Origin: an uncultured Pelagibacteraceae bacterium
Lineage (GTDB): Bacteria > Pseudomonadota > Alphaproteobacteria > Pelagibacterales > Pelagibacteraceae
Length of the DNA stretch: 64,000 bases
Direction of reading: 5' to 3'
Assembly (NCBI GenBank): GCA_902597895.1
Contig: CACJZM010000001.1
Span: forward strand, 15,001-79,000
Position numbers and translations under genes: made by a program. Below are positions 1-10,953 of this stretch, one piece after another (the first letter of the stretch is position 1; the number at the start of each line of letters is the position of its first letter). The notes under the pieces were generated by a model. It searched no databases, was not told where the DNA came from, and saw nothing but the letters and a program-made list of their open reading frames with translations.

Positions 1-256
1 CGCTTTCGCTCGCCACTACTAACGGAATCTCAATTGATTTCTTTTCCTCTGGTTACTTAGATGTTTCAGTTCTCCAGGTTGTCTCTTTAAACTTATTAAT
101 TCAGTTTAAAGTACCACATAAAGTGGTGGGTTTCCCCATTCGGAAATTTACGGATCAAAACTTGCATACAGTTCCCCGCAACTTATCGCAGTATACCACG
201 TCCTTCTTCGGCTTTCAGTGCCAAGGCATCCGCCACACGCCCTTAAACGCTTGATT
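1..256 (-). rRNA. rrl: 23S ribosomal RNA, 5' end (partial)
   Basis: Read on the minus strand, this is the conserved 5' domain of bacterial 23S rRNA, including the stretch around AAGCGTTTAAGGGCG and GGATGCCTTGGCA. The gene runs off the left edge, so only about the first 250 nt are present. It is the last visible gene of a 16S-Ile-Ala-23S operon. The exact 5' end is uncertain by a few bases; the E. coli 5' sequence aligns to about 254-258. Confidence 0.95.
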
Positions 257-290
257 TATGCACAGAAAAAAATTCTGTGTTGAATCAAAT
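251..290 (-). other. hairpin next to the 23S 5' end
   Basis: CACAGAA at 261-267 and TTCTGTG at 273-279 form a perfect 7-bp stem with an A5 loop. It is extended outward by TTGATT (251-256) pairing with AATCAA (282-287). It sits where the 23S precursor begins, so it may act in processing or protection of the 23S 5' side. The role is inferred; only the inverted repeat is seen. Confidence 0.5.
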
Positions 291-298
291 TTTGTTGG

Positions 299-347
299 AA
301 TGTTCATCTATTTGAACATTCATGATTGTTCATCTATTCGAACAATC
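299..347. repeat. two tandem hairpins with the same loop in the rRNA spacer
   Basis: Two adjacent inverted repeats lie between tRNA-Ala and 23S. Hairpin 1 (299-320) has 8-bp arms AATGTTCA/TGAACATT. Hairpin 2 (324-347) has 8-bp arms GATTGTTC/GAACAATC. Both share the core GTTCATCTATT, so the unit looks duplicated, with stem bases changed on both sides so that pairing is kept. They could be processing signals in the spacer or a small duplicated palindrome; no function is established. Confidence 0.6.
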
Positions 348-406
348 GGATATAGATATTGATAATAATTAAAAAATATTCACGAATAAAATAGCTAAGT
401 GTTTCT

Positions 407-482
407 TGGTGGAGGATAGCGGGATCGAACCGCTGACCTCCTGAATGCAAATCAGGCGCTCTCCCAGCTGAGCTAATCCCCC
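407..482 (-). tRNA. tRNA-Ala (TGC)
   Basis: A complete cloverleaf on the minus strand. The acceptor GGGGGAT pairs with ATCCTCC (one G-U), the discriminator is A, and CCA is encoded (407-409). The anticodon loop reads TTTGCAT, anticodon TGC. Its place in the spacer between tRNA-Ile and 23S is the usual bacterial rRNA operon arrangement, and it is co-transcribed with the rRNAs. Confidence 0.97.
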
Positions 483-489
483 ATTAATT

Positions 490-566
490 TGGTGGGCCGA
501 GAAAGACTCGAACTTTCGACCCCACCCTTATCAAGGGTGTGCTCTAACCAACTGAGCTACCGGCCC
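490..566 (-). tRNA. tRNA-Ile (GAT)
   Basis: A complete cloverleaf on the minus strand starting GGGCCGG, with encoded CCA at 490-492 and anticodon GAT in the loop between two matching CTT/AAG halves. It lies in the 16S-23S spacer, 7 nt upstream of tRNA-Ala, and is processed from the rRNA precursor. Confidence 0.97.
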
Positions 567-590
567 TTATGCAGAAAAGAGAAACACTAC

Positions 591-615
591 TTTAAGAAGA
601 GAAATGAGGACGGTC
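591..615 (-). other. 3' arm of the 16S precursor processing stem
   Basis: This 25-nt segment, between the 16S 3' end and tRNA-Ile, is complementary to 2231-2254 upstream of 16S with only a few mismatches. Both sides share AAGAAGAG and GGACGGT as complementary blocks. Such flanking complementarity normally forms the long stalk cut by RNase III to release pre-16S. The pairing is seen in the sequence; the enzyme is inferred from known rRNA maturation. Confidence 0.7.
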
Positions 616-668
616 AACATTAACCTGTTAAATATTTAGATTAAGAAATAATCCTTAATCATCCTTAG

Positions 669-2144
<1,476 letters not shown>

Positions 2145-2151
2145 AAAACGG

Positions 2152-2254
2152 CGCACACTAGCTTCAATATAAATTCTAAGAATAAAATTTATATATAATT
2201 GAAGTGTGTACGACAAAATTGGTAACCTTAACCGTCCACACTTCTCTTCTTAAA
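2152..2254 (-). promoter_or_regulatory. 16S leader with competing hairpins and the 5' processing arm
   Basis: Next to the 16S 5' end is a long imperfect hairpin (2152-2211) whose arms share CACACT/AGTGTG, TTCAAT/ATTGAA and AAATT/AATTT. Its distal arm contains GAAGTGTG (2201-2208), which is also perfectly complementary to CACACTTC at 2237-2244. That second segment lies inside the arm (2231-2254) that pairs with 591-615 across the 16S gene. The leader therefore holds mutually exclusive pairings, consistent with ordered folding and processing of pre-16S. Confidence 0.6.
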
Positions 2255-2275
2255 TATTTACATATAAAATAGCTA

Positions 2276-2295
2276 ATTAGGCTAAAAAGCCTAAT
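2276..2295. other. perfect hairpin in the rRNA leader
   Basis: ATTAGGCT (2276-2283) and AGCCTAAT (2288-2295) form an 8-bp stem with an AAAA loop. It lies about 25 nt downstream of the proposed rRNA start point. No clean U-tract follows on either strand, so a simple terminator is not well supported. It may take part in antitermination or leader folding. Confidence 0.5.
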
Positions 2296-2327
2296 AAATA
2301 ACAACTTTTCTTACGTTGAGTGTGACG

Positions 2328-2355
2328 CTTATAAGCTATATTAAAAGTAAATCAA
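2328..2355 (-). promoter_or_regulatory. candidate sigma-70 promoter of the rRNA operon
   Basis: On the minus strand, TTGATT (2355-2350) is followed after 16 nt by TATAAG (2333-2328), a good -35/-10 pair. The predicted start is near 2321, giving a leader of roughly 175 nt before 16S. This is a prediction from consensus match only. Confidence 0.5.
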
Positions 2356-2364
2356 GTAATTAGA

Positions 2365-2394
2365 TTGAAAAAAAACTGTTAAAAATACTATAAA
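2365..2394 (+). promoter_or_regulatory. candidate sigma-70 promoter of the M23 peptidase gene
   Basis: TTGAAA (2365-2370) and TATAAA (2389-2394) are separated by 18 nt. The start would be near 2401, about 20 nt before the ATG at 2423. It is divergent from the rRNA promoter, with the two -35 boxes about 10 nt apart. Confidence 0.5.
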
Positions 2395-2422
2395 AATCAA
2401 TGTTTTTTGTTAGTTTAATAGA

Positions 2423-3721
2423 ATGTTAACTTCTAAAATTCAAATAATAGTTAAAAAATATAACCTTCATTTTTTAAGTTTATTTTTAATAATTTTATGC
2501 ATCTCATTAAGTAATTATTTTACTAATTTTAAAAAAAAACAAAATTTTGATTTTCAAAAACTTCTAGAAAATATTTACTTAAATAAAACATCTACATCAA
2601 TCATTGAAAATCTTGATCCTAGATATGAGAAAATAATTATAGAGGTTAAAAGTGGAGATAACTTTCAAAAGATATTAAATCAAATAGAAATTCAAAGTAG
2701 TGAAAAACAAAAAATATTAAAAGAGGTTTTAAAAAAGAAGAGTGTTTCTAATTTATTAAAGGGTCAAAAAATAATTTTTAAAATTGATAAAAGAAAATCG
2801 AAAAAAATCATAGAATTATTAGTAGAAATGTCCAAAACTAAATCTATACTATACAGTCTAAATGAAAGTACAGATAAATTTCAATATAAAGAGATACAAA
2901 AAAGTCTTAAAAGAGTTGTTTCATACAAAGAATCTACAATATCTAATAGTTTATATGAAAGCTCAATAAAAAATGGAATTCAACCTAATGTCATTATAGA
3001 TTTTGCTAGAGTATATGGTTTCCAGGTAGATTTTCAAAGAGATATTTGGAAGAATGATAGTTTTCAACTTATGTATGAAACTTTTTTAGATGACAATAAA
3101 AGAATAGTAGAGACTGGAAATATTATATATGCAAATTTGAATTTACAGGGAAAAGATTTACCCTTGTATGGTTTCAAAACTAAAGAAGGTTACGATTATT
3201 TTGATAACTTTGGAAAAAGTATTAAGAAAAGTTTAATGAAGACACCAATAAATGGTGCCAGATTATCTTCAAGCTTTGGTATGAGAAAACATCCTATTTT
3301 AGGTTTTAATAAAATGCATAGAGGAACTGATTTTGCAGCACCAGAGGGAACTCCAATAATGGCATCTGGTGATGGAAAAATAGTCAGAGCAAGATGGTGT
3401 GGTGGAGGTGGAAATTGTATCAAAATAAAACATAATTCAACCTATTCAACGGTGTATGCTCACCTATCAAAGTTTGCAAGAATAGCTAAAGAAGGTAATA
3501 GGGTAAGGCAAGGACAGATAATTGGATATGTTGGCTCAACTGGGATGTCGACTGGCCCACACTTGCATTATGAAGTAATTGAAAATGGAAAAAAAGTGAA
3601 TTCTCAAACTCTAAAACTTCCTTCGGGTAAAATTCTTAAAGGCAAAGAAAGAGAGAGGTTTGAAATTGAAAAAATTAAAATCGAGGTTATGAAATCTGAG
3701 TTAATTGCAGGATTAAATTAA
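2423..3721 (+). CDS. membrane-anchored M23 family metallopeptidase (LytM-like)
   Basis: A predicted cell-wall hydrolase or hydrolase activator acting in the periplasm. A hydrophobic segment at about residues 15-33 looks like a signal anchor. A middle region (about 55-270) resembles the OapA/LysM-associated part of long M23 proteins. The C-terminal M23 domain (about 275-400) has the zinc ligands H299 and D303 (HRGTD) and the HLH motif at H380-H382. All ligands are present, so it should be an active endopeptidase. It stands alone, diverging from the rRNA operon, and its stop overlaps the end of the convergent DUF4167 gene by 4 nt. The substrate (peptidoglycan cross-links) is inferred from the family. 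Confidence 0.9.
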   Translation: MLTSKIQIIVKKYNLHFLSLFLIILCISLSNYFTNFKKKQNFDFQKLLENIYLNKTSTSIIENLDPRYEKIIIEVKSGDNFQKILNQIEIQSSEKQKILKEVLKKKSVSNLLKGQKIIFKIDKRKSKKIIELLVEMSKTKSILYSLNESTDKFQYKEIQKSLKRVVSYKESTISNSLYESSIKNGIQPNVIIDFARVYGFQVDFQRDIWKNDSFQLMYETFLDDNKRIVETGNIIYANLNLQGKDLPLYGFKTKEGYDYFDNFGKSIKKSLMKTPINGARLSSSFGMRKHPILGFNKMHRGTDFAAPEGTPIMASGDGKIVRARWCGGGGNCIKIKHNSTYSTVYAHLSKFARIAKEGNRVRQGQIIGYVGSTGMSTGPHLHYEVIENGKKVNSQTLKLPSGKILKGKERERFEIEKIKIEVMKSELIAGLN

Positions 3722-4086
3722 TTGTCTGCAGGGCTTTGTTCCTTAGTATCTTCTACTTCTTCTTTTCTAAGTTCCTCAATTTTATTACTTGAGTTAGATT
3801 TAATTATTTCTTTTTCACCTTGGATCCTAATAAAGTGATCTGCATGTTGAAAATAACTTTCTGATAAAATCTTATCTCCATTTGATAACGCTTCTCTTGC
3901 AAGATTGGTATATTTTTCAATTAACTTAGAAGCGTTTTGATTGTTTTTCCATTGATTTCGAGGTCGGTAATTTAAATTATTAGAAAAGTCTGCAACAGAT
4001 TTGTGACCATTATCCTTATGATGGCCTTGGTTGGATCCGTTTTTTCTAAATCTGTTTCTTCTATGGTTATTTTTAAAATTTCTCAT
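3718..4086 (-). CDS. DUF4167 domain protein
   Basis: A 122-residue basic protein. The N-terminal 30 residues are rich in Arg, Asn, His and Lys (starting MRNFKNNHRRNRFRKNG). The conserved block at about 57-92 has the pattern KYxxLAREA...GD...ESYFQHADHFIR typical of DUF4167. The tail is acidic. The family occurs in Alphaproteobacteria next to prmC and prfA, as here. The basic N-terminus suggests nucleic-acid or ribosome binding, but no function is established. It is the last gene of the lysC-ispG-prfA-prmC unit. Confidence 0.85.
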   Translation of the reverse strand: MRNFKNNHRRNRFRKNGSNQGHHKDNGHKSVADFSNNLNYRPRNQWKNNQNASKLIEKYTNLAREALSNGDKILSESYFQHADHFIRIQGEKEIIKSNSSNKIEELRKEEVEDTKEQSPADN

Positions 4087-4098
4087 ATTAAATAAAGA

Positions 4099-4941
4099 CT
4101 AAATTTTAGTAGATATAATGCATCTATTTATTTTTCTTAGATCTTTTGCAATTTTATTTACATAAAAATGATTGTCTTTTAGCAATTTTTTGACCTCATT
4201 AATTTGTTCAAATCCAATTTCCAAAAAAAGTTTTCCACCATTTTTCAATAAATATGAACTTTTTTTAATTACTTCTCTTATTAGAGAGTATCCATCATAT
4301 CCACCGTCTAAAGCAATTCTGGGTTCATACAATCTAACATCCTCATCTAAATTTTTAATGCTCGCAGATTTAATGTATGGTGGATTAGATATAATAATAT
4401 CATATTTACCGATACAAAATTTGTCAATGCCTGAGTAAATAAATTGAATTCTATTTCTTAAGTGTTGTATTTTTGCATTACATTCGGCTACTTTTAGAGC
4501 TTTTTTAGATATATCTAAAGCTTTAGCATAGCAGTTTTTCCTCTCAGATAGTACAGATAAAACTATACAACCACTACCGGTACCAATTTCTAAAATTGAC
4601 TTAGAAGAACTTAAAGGCAAACATTTTAATACCTCCTCCACTAAGATCTCAGTATCAGGTCTCGGTATTAGTACATTAGAGTTTATTTGAAAAGATTGTT
4701 TCCAAAATTCTTTTTTTTCTAAAATATAAGCAATTGGTTCTTTTTTTTTTCTTCTGTTGATTAACTTTTTAAAATATTTTAACTCTTTAAATGATAATTT
4801 TTTATTTAAATTTAACAATATCTGTTCTCTAGTTAAATTTACTGTTTTTGAAAGTATTATTTCTGAGTCTATACTTGCTGTTTTAATTAAATTTTTTTTA
4901 AGTATTTTAGATGCAAAATTAATTGCTGAATTATAATTCAT
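4099..4941 (-). CDS. prmC: peptide chain release factor N5-glutamine methyltransferase
   Basis: Transfers a methyl group from SAM to the Gln of the GGQ motif of release factors. An N-terminal helical domain (about 1-85) is followed by a Rossmann methyltransferase domain with the SAM loop EIGTGSG (118-124) and the catalytic NPPY motif (186-189). Length 280 is normal. It overlaps the upstream prfA by 4 nt, so enzyme and substrate are translationally coupled. Confidence 0.96.
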   Translation of the reverse strand: MNYNSAINFASKILKKNLIKTASIDSEIILSKTVNLTREQILLNLNKKLSFKELKYFKKLINRRKKKEPIAYILEKKEFWKQSFQINSNVLIPRPDTEILVEEVLKCLPLSSSKSILEIGTGSGCIVLSVLSERKNCYAKALDISKKALKVAECNAKIQHLRNRIQFIYSGIDKFCIGKYDIIISNPPYIKSASIKNLDEDVRLYEPRIALDGGYDGYSLIREVIKKSSYLLKNGGKLFLEIGFEQINEVKKLLKDNHFYVNKIAKDLRKINRCIISTKI

Positions 4942-6011
4942 TTTAAATTGATTAACTCTTGTTCTTGAGCTTGCAATGTCAAATTTTCAATCATTTCATC
5001 GAAAATTTCACCTTGCATAAATTCCTCAAGCTTATGTAATGTTAAATTAACTCTGTGATCTGTTACTCTACCCTGTGGAAAATTATAAGTTCTAATCCTT
5101 TCGGACCTATCTCCTGATCCAATTTTATCTTTTCTATCTTTAGATCTTGCTTCATCCCTTTTTTTTCTCTCAGCTTCATAAAGTCTAGACCTCAAAATTT
5201 TTAAACCTTTTTCCTTATTTCTTATTTGTGATTTTTCATCTTGCTGACTAACAACAATTCCTGATGGAATATGAGTAATCCTAACAGCTGAATCTGTTGT
5301 ATTTACACTTTGTCCTCCCGGTCCACTACTTCTAAAAACATCTATTCTTAAATCTTTATCTTCAATTTTAAGGTCAACTTCCTCAGCTTCTGGCAATACA
5401 GCAACTGTAGCTGCTGAAGTATGTACCCTGCCTTGTGTTTCTGTGTCTGGCACTCTTTGAACTCTGTGAACACCACTTTCATATTTTAACGAGGAGTAGA
5501 TATTTTTTCCTTTTATAGTTGCTATAACTTCTTTAAGACCACCGGCTTCACTTTTTGAAATACTAATTATATCTAGTGACCACTTCTTTTTTTGGCTTAC
5601 TTTTTCGTACATTTTAAACAAATCTGATGCAAACAGACTTGCTTCTAGTCCCCCAGTACCAGCTCTAATTTCAATGATCGCATTTTTTGTATCTGCTTCA
5701 TCTTTAGGTAAAAGATATATTTTTAATTTTTTTTCATTTGTTTGGTTTTTTTCAACTAAATCTGCCAATTCTTTAGTTGCAAAATCTTTAATGTCTTGAT
5801 CGTTTTTTTGATCATCAATAATTTTCTCCAAATCTAGTTTCTCTTTATCAAATAAAAGATATTCATTTGCCTCATTAATTATTTCATTTAAATCAGAATA
5901 TTCCTTCGATTTTTCTGCATATTTTTTTTTATCAACACTTCCAGATGAAAGATCTTTTTCCAATGAATTGTGTTTAGAGATTAAATCTCTAACTTTGTCT
6001 AAAGGTAACAT
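4938..6011 (-). CDS. prfA: peptide chain release factor 1
   Basis: Recognises UAA and UAG and triggers peptide release. The stop-codon reading tripeptide PxT is P188-D189-T190, at the same number as PAT in E. coli RF1. The GGQ catalytic motif is at 232-234. Length 357 is normal. It overlaps prmC by 4 nt and abuts ispG by 1 nt. An apparently normal RF1 matters for the UAG inside the exonuclease I gene at 40266: UAG should work as a stop in this organism. Confidence 0.97.
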   Translation of the reverse strand: MLPLDKVRDLISKHNSLEKDLSSGSVDKKKYAEKSKEYSDLNEIINEANEYLLFDKEKLDLEKIIDDQKNDQDIKDFATKELADLVEKNQTNEKKLKIYLLPKDEADTKNAIIEIRAGTGGLEASLFASDLFKMYEKVSQKKKWSLDIISISKSEAGGLKEVIATIKGKNIYSSLKYESGVHRVQRVPDTETQGRVHTSAATVAVLPEAEEVDLKIEDKDLRIDVFRSSGPGGQSVNTTDSAVRITHIPSGIVVSQQDEKSQIRNKEKGLKILRSRLYEAERKKRDEARSKDRKDKIGSGDRSERIRTYNFPQGRVTDHRVNLTLHKLEEFMQGEIFDEMIENLTLQAQEQELINLK

Positions 6012-7111
6012 TATTTATTTTTTTCTATTTCTGCTGCTTTTTGCTCAACATGCGATACTACTTTTGACAATATTTCGCTATTCTTGAGCTTAGAAGTCTG
6101 AATACCGTTCAAATATAACATATTACTATCTTTGCCGCCCCCAGTAATACCTATATCTGTTAAAGCTGCCTCACCAGGTCCATTTACCACACATCCAATT
6201 ATAGAGAGAGTAATCGGGGTTTGTATATGAGCTAGTTTCTCTTCTAATATTCTTACTGTATCAATTACATTAAATCCTTGTCTAGCGCATGAAGGACAAG
6301 AAATAATTTTTACACCTCTATTAAGAAGGTTTAAAGATTTTAAAATTTCATTACCTATCTTGACTTCCTTAATAGGATCATCTGATAAAGATACTCTAAT
6401 TGTATCACCAATACCCTCTAGTAATAATAATCCCATTCCAATTGAAGATTTTACACTGCCTGGTACAAAACTACCAGACTCTGTAATACCCAAGTGAAGT
6501 GGATAGTCAGTAATTTTTGATAATTGTTTATATGCACCAATTGATAAAAAAATATCTGAAGATTTGACACTGACTTTAAAATTAAAAAAATCTTCTTCTT
6601 CAATTATTTTAATATTTCTTAGAGCACTTTCAACTAAAGCCTCTGGACAAGGTTCTTTATATTTTTCTAGAATATCTTTTTCAAGTGATCCAGCATTCAC
6701 TCCAATTCTGATTGCACAGTCATTATTTTTTGCAGCTGATATAATTTCTTTGATTTTTTTCTTGTCTCCAATATTTCCAGGATTAATTCTTAAACATTTA
6801 GCACCATTTTCTGCTGATTCTATGGCTCTTTTATAATGATAATGTATATCTGCTATTATTGGAACAGGTGAGTGTTTAGTTATCTCCTTAAGAGATTTAC
6901 TGCTATCAATATCTGGCACAGATACTCTAACTAAACCTGCGCCTTCTTTTGATATGTTGATAATTTGTTTTAATGTTTCTGAAGCATTAGAAGTTAAAGT
7001 ATTTGTCATAGATTGTACAACAATGGGATTATTGTTTCCCAAAACAACATTTCCTATTCTCACTTCTTTAGTTTTTTTTCTTTTTATATCTCTGAAAGGT
7101 CTTATGCTCAT
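6011..7111 (-). CDS. ispG: 4-hydroxy-3-methylbut-2-enyl diphosphate synthase
   Basis: The penultimate step of the non-mevalonate isoprenoid pathway, using a [4Fe-4S] cluster. The cluster ligands are visible: C272 and C275 (CPSC), C307 and E314 (GCVVNGPGE). The N-terminal TIM-barrel and C-terminal cluster domain are both complete, and the length of 366 fits the bacterial form without the inserted domain. It lies between lysC and prfA with only 1 nt before lysC. Confidence 0.96.
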   Translation of the reverse strand: MSIRPFRDIKRKKTKEVRIGNVVLGNNNPIVVQSMTNTLTSNASETLKQIINISKEGAGLVRVSVPDIDSSKSLKEITKHSPVPIIADIHYHYKRAIESAENGAKCLRINPGNIGDKKKIKEIISAAKNNDCAIRIGVNAGSLEKDILEKYKEPCPEALVESALRNIKIIEEEDFFNFKVSVKSSDIFLSIGAYKQLSKITDYPLHLGITESGSFVPGSVKSSIGMGLLLLEGIGDTIRVSLSDDPIKEVKIGNEILKSLNLLNRGVKIISCPSCARQGFNVIDTVRILEEKLAHIQTPITLSIIGCVVNGPGEAALTDIGITGGGKDSNMLYLNGIQTSKLKNSEILSKVVSHVEQKAAEIEKNK

Positions 7112-7112
7112 A

Positions 7113-8327
7113 TTACTTATTTAAACTAAATTCCTTATGTAAAGCAGCAACTGCTTTTACTAGATGTTTTTTACTAATTAACACAGATATTTTTATCTCT
7201 GAAGTTGAAATAACCATAATATTAATTTTCTTTTCACTAAGAGATTGGAACATCCTATATGTTACTCCGGGTGTTGTAATCATTCCAACTCCTATAATAG
7301 AAACTTTTGAAACGTCCTTATCAACCTTCATTATTTTAAAATTAATTTTTTTATTTAATTTTATCAATTTTCTAGTTTTATTTACATCTCCAGATTTGAT
7401 TGTGAATGTCAAATCAGTTTCTTTCCCATTGGATGAAATATTTTGTACAACCATATCTACATTTATATTATTATCGGAAAGTGGTTTAAATATAGAAGCA
7501 GCTATTCCAGGTTTGTCTTTAACTCCAATTAGGGTAATTTTAGCATCATTTTTGGTAGATGAGACTCCAGTAATTATTTTATTATTTATTATATTTCTTC
7601 TTTTTGTGATTAATGTTCCACTTTTATTTTGAAAAGATGATTTAACATCAACATCTATTCTATTTAACCGTGCCTCTTGAACGGAAGAAGATTGCATTAC
7701 TTTAGAACCTAAAGATGACATCTCTAGCATCTCTTCATAAGAAATAACTTTTATTTTTTTAGCTTTATTAAAAACCCTAGGGTCTGTTGTCATTACACCG
7801 GCAACATCAGTATAAATAATACATTTGTTTGCTTTAAAGAATTTTGCAACCATTATTGCACTTGTATCCGAGCCCCCCCTACCTAAAGTTGTAACTCTAC
7901 TTTTATTATTAATTCCTTGGAAACCAGTAATAATTGGTATTCCATTAGATTTTAAATATTTGTGAATTTTATTCTTGTTAATATTAATTATCCTAGATGA
8001 ATTATAATCTCCTGATGTAATTATTGGAATTTGCCAAGCCAACCAAGATCTTGAATTATAACCAAGATGACGCAATCTACCTGCCAACAATGAGCATGCT
8101 ATTTGTTCTCCAGTAGATAAAAGAACATCAAGTTCTTGAACATCAAAATCATTTGAAATTTTCTCTGATTTTCTTATTAGATCATTTGTCACACCACTCA
8201 TTGCTGATGAAACTACAATTACTCTATACTTTTTTTTAATATAACTAGTAATTATATTTGCAACATTTTTAATTCTGTCCACTGTACCTACTGAGGTACC
8301 TCCAAATTTCAAAACAATAATTTTCAT
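7113..8327 (-). CDS. lysC: aspartate kinase
   Basis: Phosphorylates aspartate, opening the lysine, threonine and methionine branches. The kinase domain begins with KFGGTS (7-12) and continues to about residue 245. Two ACT-type regulatory regions follow (about 265-330 and 340-400), so feedback inhibition by end-product amino acids is expected. Length 404 is normal for the monofunctional enzyme. It is the first gene of a five-gene minus-strand unit and diverges from ubiG. Confidence 0.96.
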   Translation of the reverse strand: MKIIVLKFGGTSVGTVDRIKNVANIITSYIKKKYRVIVVSSAMSGVTNDLIRKSEKISNDFDVQELDVLLSTGEQIACSLLAGRLRHLGYNSRSWLAWQIPIITSGDYNSSRIININKNKIHKYLKSNGIPIITGFQGINNKSRVTTLGRGGSDTSAIMVAKFFKANKCIIYTDVAGVMTTDPRVFNKAKKIKVISYEEMLEMSSLGSKVMQSSSVQEARLNRIDVDVKSSFQNKSGTLITKRRNIINNKIITGVSSTKNDAKITLIGVKDKPGIAASIFKPLSDNNINVDMVVQNISSNGKETDLTFTIKSGDVNKTRKLIKLNKKINFKIMKVDKDVSKVSIIGVGMITTPGVTYRMFQSLSEKKINIMVISTSEIKISVLISKKHLVKAVAALHKEFSLNK

Positions 8328-8395
8328 TGATAATTATTTTTATATTTATTTAAATATATTGATAAAATACATCTAAATTGTAATGTCAATATACA

Positions 8396-9124
8396 ATGAA
8401 AACAACTACGATAAATAAAGAAGAAATTGATAAATTTTCTAAAATAGCCGAAGAGTGGTGGGATCCTGAAGGAAAATTTAAACCACTACATATATTTAAT
8501 CCTCTTAGGATAAAATATATTAAAGATAGTATAATCAAACATTTTAAAATTAAAAAAAAAAAATTACCTTTATCTGGCTTAAAGATTTTAGATATAGGTT
8601 GTGGAGGCGGATTGATCGCTGAACCTATGAGTAGGTTAGGTGCAAATATTACAGGTATAGATGCTTCCGAAAAAAATATAAAAATTGCTAAAGCACATTT
8701 AAAAAAGAATAAATTAAAAATAAATTATAAATGTGCTTCACCTGAAAATTTAAATCAAAAAGAAAACTTCGATGTAATTTTAAATTTAGAAATTATTGAA
8801 CACGTGGAAGATGTGGAATTATTTATGGAGAAAAGCTCAAAACTATTGAAAAAGGATGGTTTAATGTTTGTAGCAACAATAAATAAAACATTAAAATCTT
8901 ATTTATTTGCAATAATAGGAGCGGAATATATTCTTAGATGGCTTCCAATTGGTACTCATGATTGGGAAAATTTTGTTGAACCATCAAAATTAATTTTGTT
9001 AGGGGAAAAAAATCGACTTAAAATCAACAAAATTGATGGAATAAAATTTAATATTATTTCTAACAATTGGAATTTAAGTAAAGATAAGTCAATAAATTAT
9101 ATTACTGAATTTAAAAAAATTTAA
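8396..9124 (+). CDS. ubiG: ubiquinone biosynthesis O-methyltransferase
   Basis: Carries out both O-methylations of the ubiquinone ring using SAM. The SAM-binding motif is KILDIGCGGG (63-72), with the acidic residue of motif II in GIDAS near 93-97. The N-terminal EEWWDPEGKFKPLH segment is characteristic of UbiG rather than UbiE. Length 242 is typical. It runs alone on the plus strand, and its last bases overlap the end of the DUF1178 gene. Confidence 0.93.
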   Translation: MKTTTINKEEIDKFSKIAEEWWDPEGKFKPLHIFNPLRIKYIKDSIIKHFKIKKKKLPLSGLKILDIGCGGGLIAEPMSRLGANITGIDASEKNIKIAKAHLKKNKLKINYKCASPENLNQKENFDVILNLEIIEHVEDVELFMEKSSKLLKKDGLMFVATINKTLKSYLFAIIGAEYILRWLPIGTHDWENFVEPSKLILLGEKNRLKINKIDGIKFNIISNNWNLSKDKSINYITEFKKI

Positions 9125-9543
9125 TTTTCGTTTTCATTAATCCAAGGGATTATTTCAGTCTCAATTCCTTCTTCTTTAAGTTCTTTAATCTGATCCAAAG
9201 AAGCATTTCCATATATACCTTTTAATGGTTTTTTTTTGTTGTAATGCATAATTCTCGCTTCGTATGCAAAATTTTTACCAACATAATTAAAATTACTTTT
9301 AATAAATTTTTTATACTCTTTGAGTTTAGCTCTAATATTCTTATTTTTTTCATCTTTTTTACTAAATTGCTTGGTGTTTTTAATGACTAATGGGGACATT
9401 AGAGATTTATCAACATCATTTGAATTACAAGAGATACAACCTAAAAAATTTTTTTTCTTAAGCTTTTCAAATTCTTTGGAAGAAGCAAACCAGCTATCAA
9501 ATATATTTTTACACTTTTTACAAACCAGTTTATATTTTATCAT
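9121..9543 (-). CDS. DUF1178 family zinc-ribbon-like protein
   Basis: 140 residues with two CxxC pairs, VCKKC near residue 8-12 and GCISC near 35-39, matching the DUF1178 N-terminal zinc ribbon. The C-terminal part is Lys-rich with the conserved RIMHYNKKKPLKGIYGNA segment, equivalent to the family's ...EERPIYGEA... region. The family is widespread in Alpha- and Betaproteobacteria and has no assigned function. It lies between convergent ubiG and upstream argJ. Confidence 0.82.
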   Translation of the reverse strand: MIKYKLVCKKCKNIFDSWFASSKEFEKLKKKNFLGCISCNSNDVDKSLMSPLVIKNTKQFSKKDEKNKNIRAKLKEYKKFIKSNFNYVGKNFAYEARIMHYNKKKPLKGIYGNASLDQIKELKEEGIETEIIPWINENEN

Positions 9544-9583
9544 TATATTTTAAAATCTTATTTTTAATTGTTTCCATAAATTT

Positions 9584-10885
9584 TTATGATCTATAATCAG
9601 AATTTATTTCTATATACTTTTTAGTTAAATCCATCGTATAGGATGTGAACTCTTTTTTTCCAATTCCCAAATCAACTATAATATCAATGTTTTCATTTTT
9701 CATGTAATTTGCAACTTCTTTTTCATTATAAGATTTAGATAAATTTCCATTTTCAATTATTTTATATGAACCAAAATTTAAAAATAATTTATTTAATTTT
9801 AAACTAACGTTTGATTTTCCAATAGCCATTATAACTCTTCCCCAATTTGGATCCTCTCCCGCAATAGCTGTTTTTACTAAGGGAGAATTTGCTATTGAAA
9901 AAGAAATTTTTTTTGCATCTTCATCACTTTTACAATTTTTAACATTTATAGTTATAAATTTTGAAGCTCCTTCACCATCTGCAGCTACTCTTTTTGCTAG
10001 ATTTAATAAAACATTGAAAAGAGATTTTTCAAAACCTTTGAGTTTTTGATCATTTATATTTTTAATCTCTGAGTTATTGGCTTTACCAGTTGCGAATAAT
10101 GATACCATATCATTTGTGCTTGTATCGCCGTCACAAGTTATAGCATTAAATGTATTTGTGATATTTTTTTTCAATAACTTTTGTAATATATTTGTTGGAA
10201 TCAATGCATCTGTGAAAATAAATCCTAAAGTTGTAGCCATATTTGGATATATCATTCCTGATCCTTTTGCTAAACCATAAATTTTTATTTTTTTATTTCC
10301 AATAAAGCATTCATCCATGGCTAGCTTAGGAATTAAATCAGTTGTCAAAATTCCCATAGCTGCTTTCATCCAAATATATTTATTTTGGGTATATTTTATT
10401 TTGTTGATTAAATCAGGTATAGAAGAAGAAATTTTATCTTTTGGAAACTTTTCACCTATTGTTCCAGTACATGCAAAAATTATATCTGAAGATTTTACCT
10501 TAGATGGCTTTTCTTCGTCAATATTTTGTTTTTCTGAAAGTTTGCTTGATATTTCTTCTGCTAGTATTTTTAAACTTTTATAACCTTCTTTGCCAGTGAA
10601 AGCATTTGCATTTCTAGTATTAATTATGACTGCTTTTATTTTTTTCGAACTTATATTTCGATTCCATTTTATATTTTCGGAGACTATTTTAGATTGAGTA
10701 TATACTGATGCATAATTTGCACCGTCTCTAAAATAAAACATAACTAAATCATCTCTTCTTGTTTTGTATAAATTGGCACTTGTAGTTGATATAGATAACC
10801 CATCAATATGTTCTAAGTCTTGAAAATGTCCCATTTTAGAGTTTTTGTTTCTTGAATCAAAAAAGTTGTTAAAGTTAAATGCCAT
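9584..10885 (-). CDS. argJ: bifunctional ornithine acetyltransferase / N-acetylglutamate synthase
   Basis: Recycles the acetyl group in arginine synthesis and can also make N-acetylglutamate. The self-cleavage site sits in PNMATTLGF, with T218 as the predicted new N-terminal nucleophile. The Gly-rich oxyanion segment (ACTGTIG, 138-144) is present. Length 433 is slightly long because of an N-terminal extension. With argB (54371), argD and argF (21751-23847) it covers most of the acetyl-cycle arginine pathway, scattered over the window. It diverges from secA. Confidence 0.95.
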   Translation of the reverse strand: MAFNFNNFFDSRNKNSKMGHFQDLEHIDGLSISTTSANLYKTRRDDLVMFYFRDGANYASVYTQSKIVSENIKWNRNISSKKIKAVIINTRNANAFTGKEGYKSLKILAEEISSKLSEKQNIDEEKPSKVKSSDIIFACTGTIGEKFPKDKISSSIPDLINKIKYTQNKYIWMKAAMGILTTDLIPKLAMDECFIGNKKIKIYGLAKGSGMIYPNMATTLGFIFTDALIPTNILQKLLKKNITNTFNAITCDGDTSTNDMVSLFATGKANNSEIKNINDQKLKGFEKSLFNVLLNLAKRVAADGEGASKFITINVKNCKSDEDAKKISFSIANSPLVKTAIAGEDPNWGRVIMAIGKSNVSLKLNKLFLNFGSYKIIENGNLSKSYNEKEVANYMKNENIDIIVDLGIGKKEFTSYTMDLTKKYIEINSDYRS

Positions 10886-10953
10886 GGTATTTAAAAATAT
10901 TATTTTAATACTATATAAGAATAAACAATGAAACTATATACCACAATTATAAA

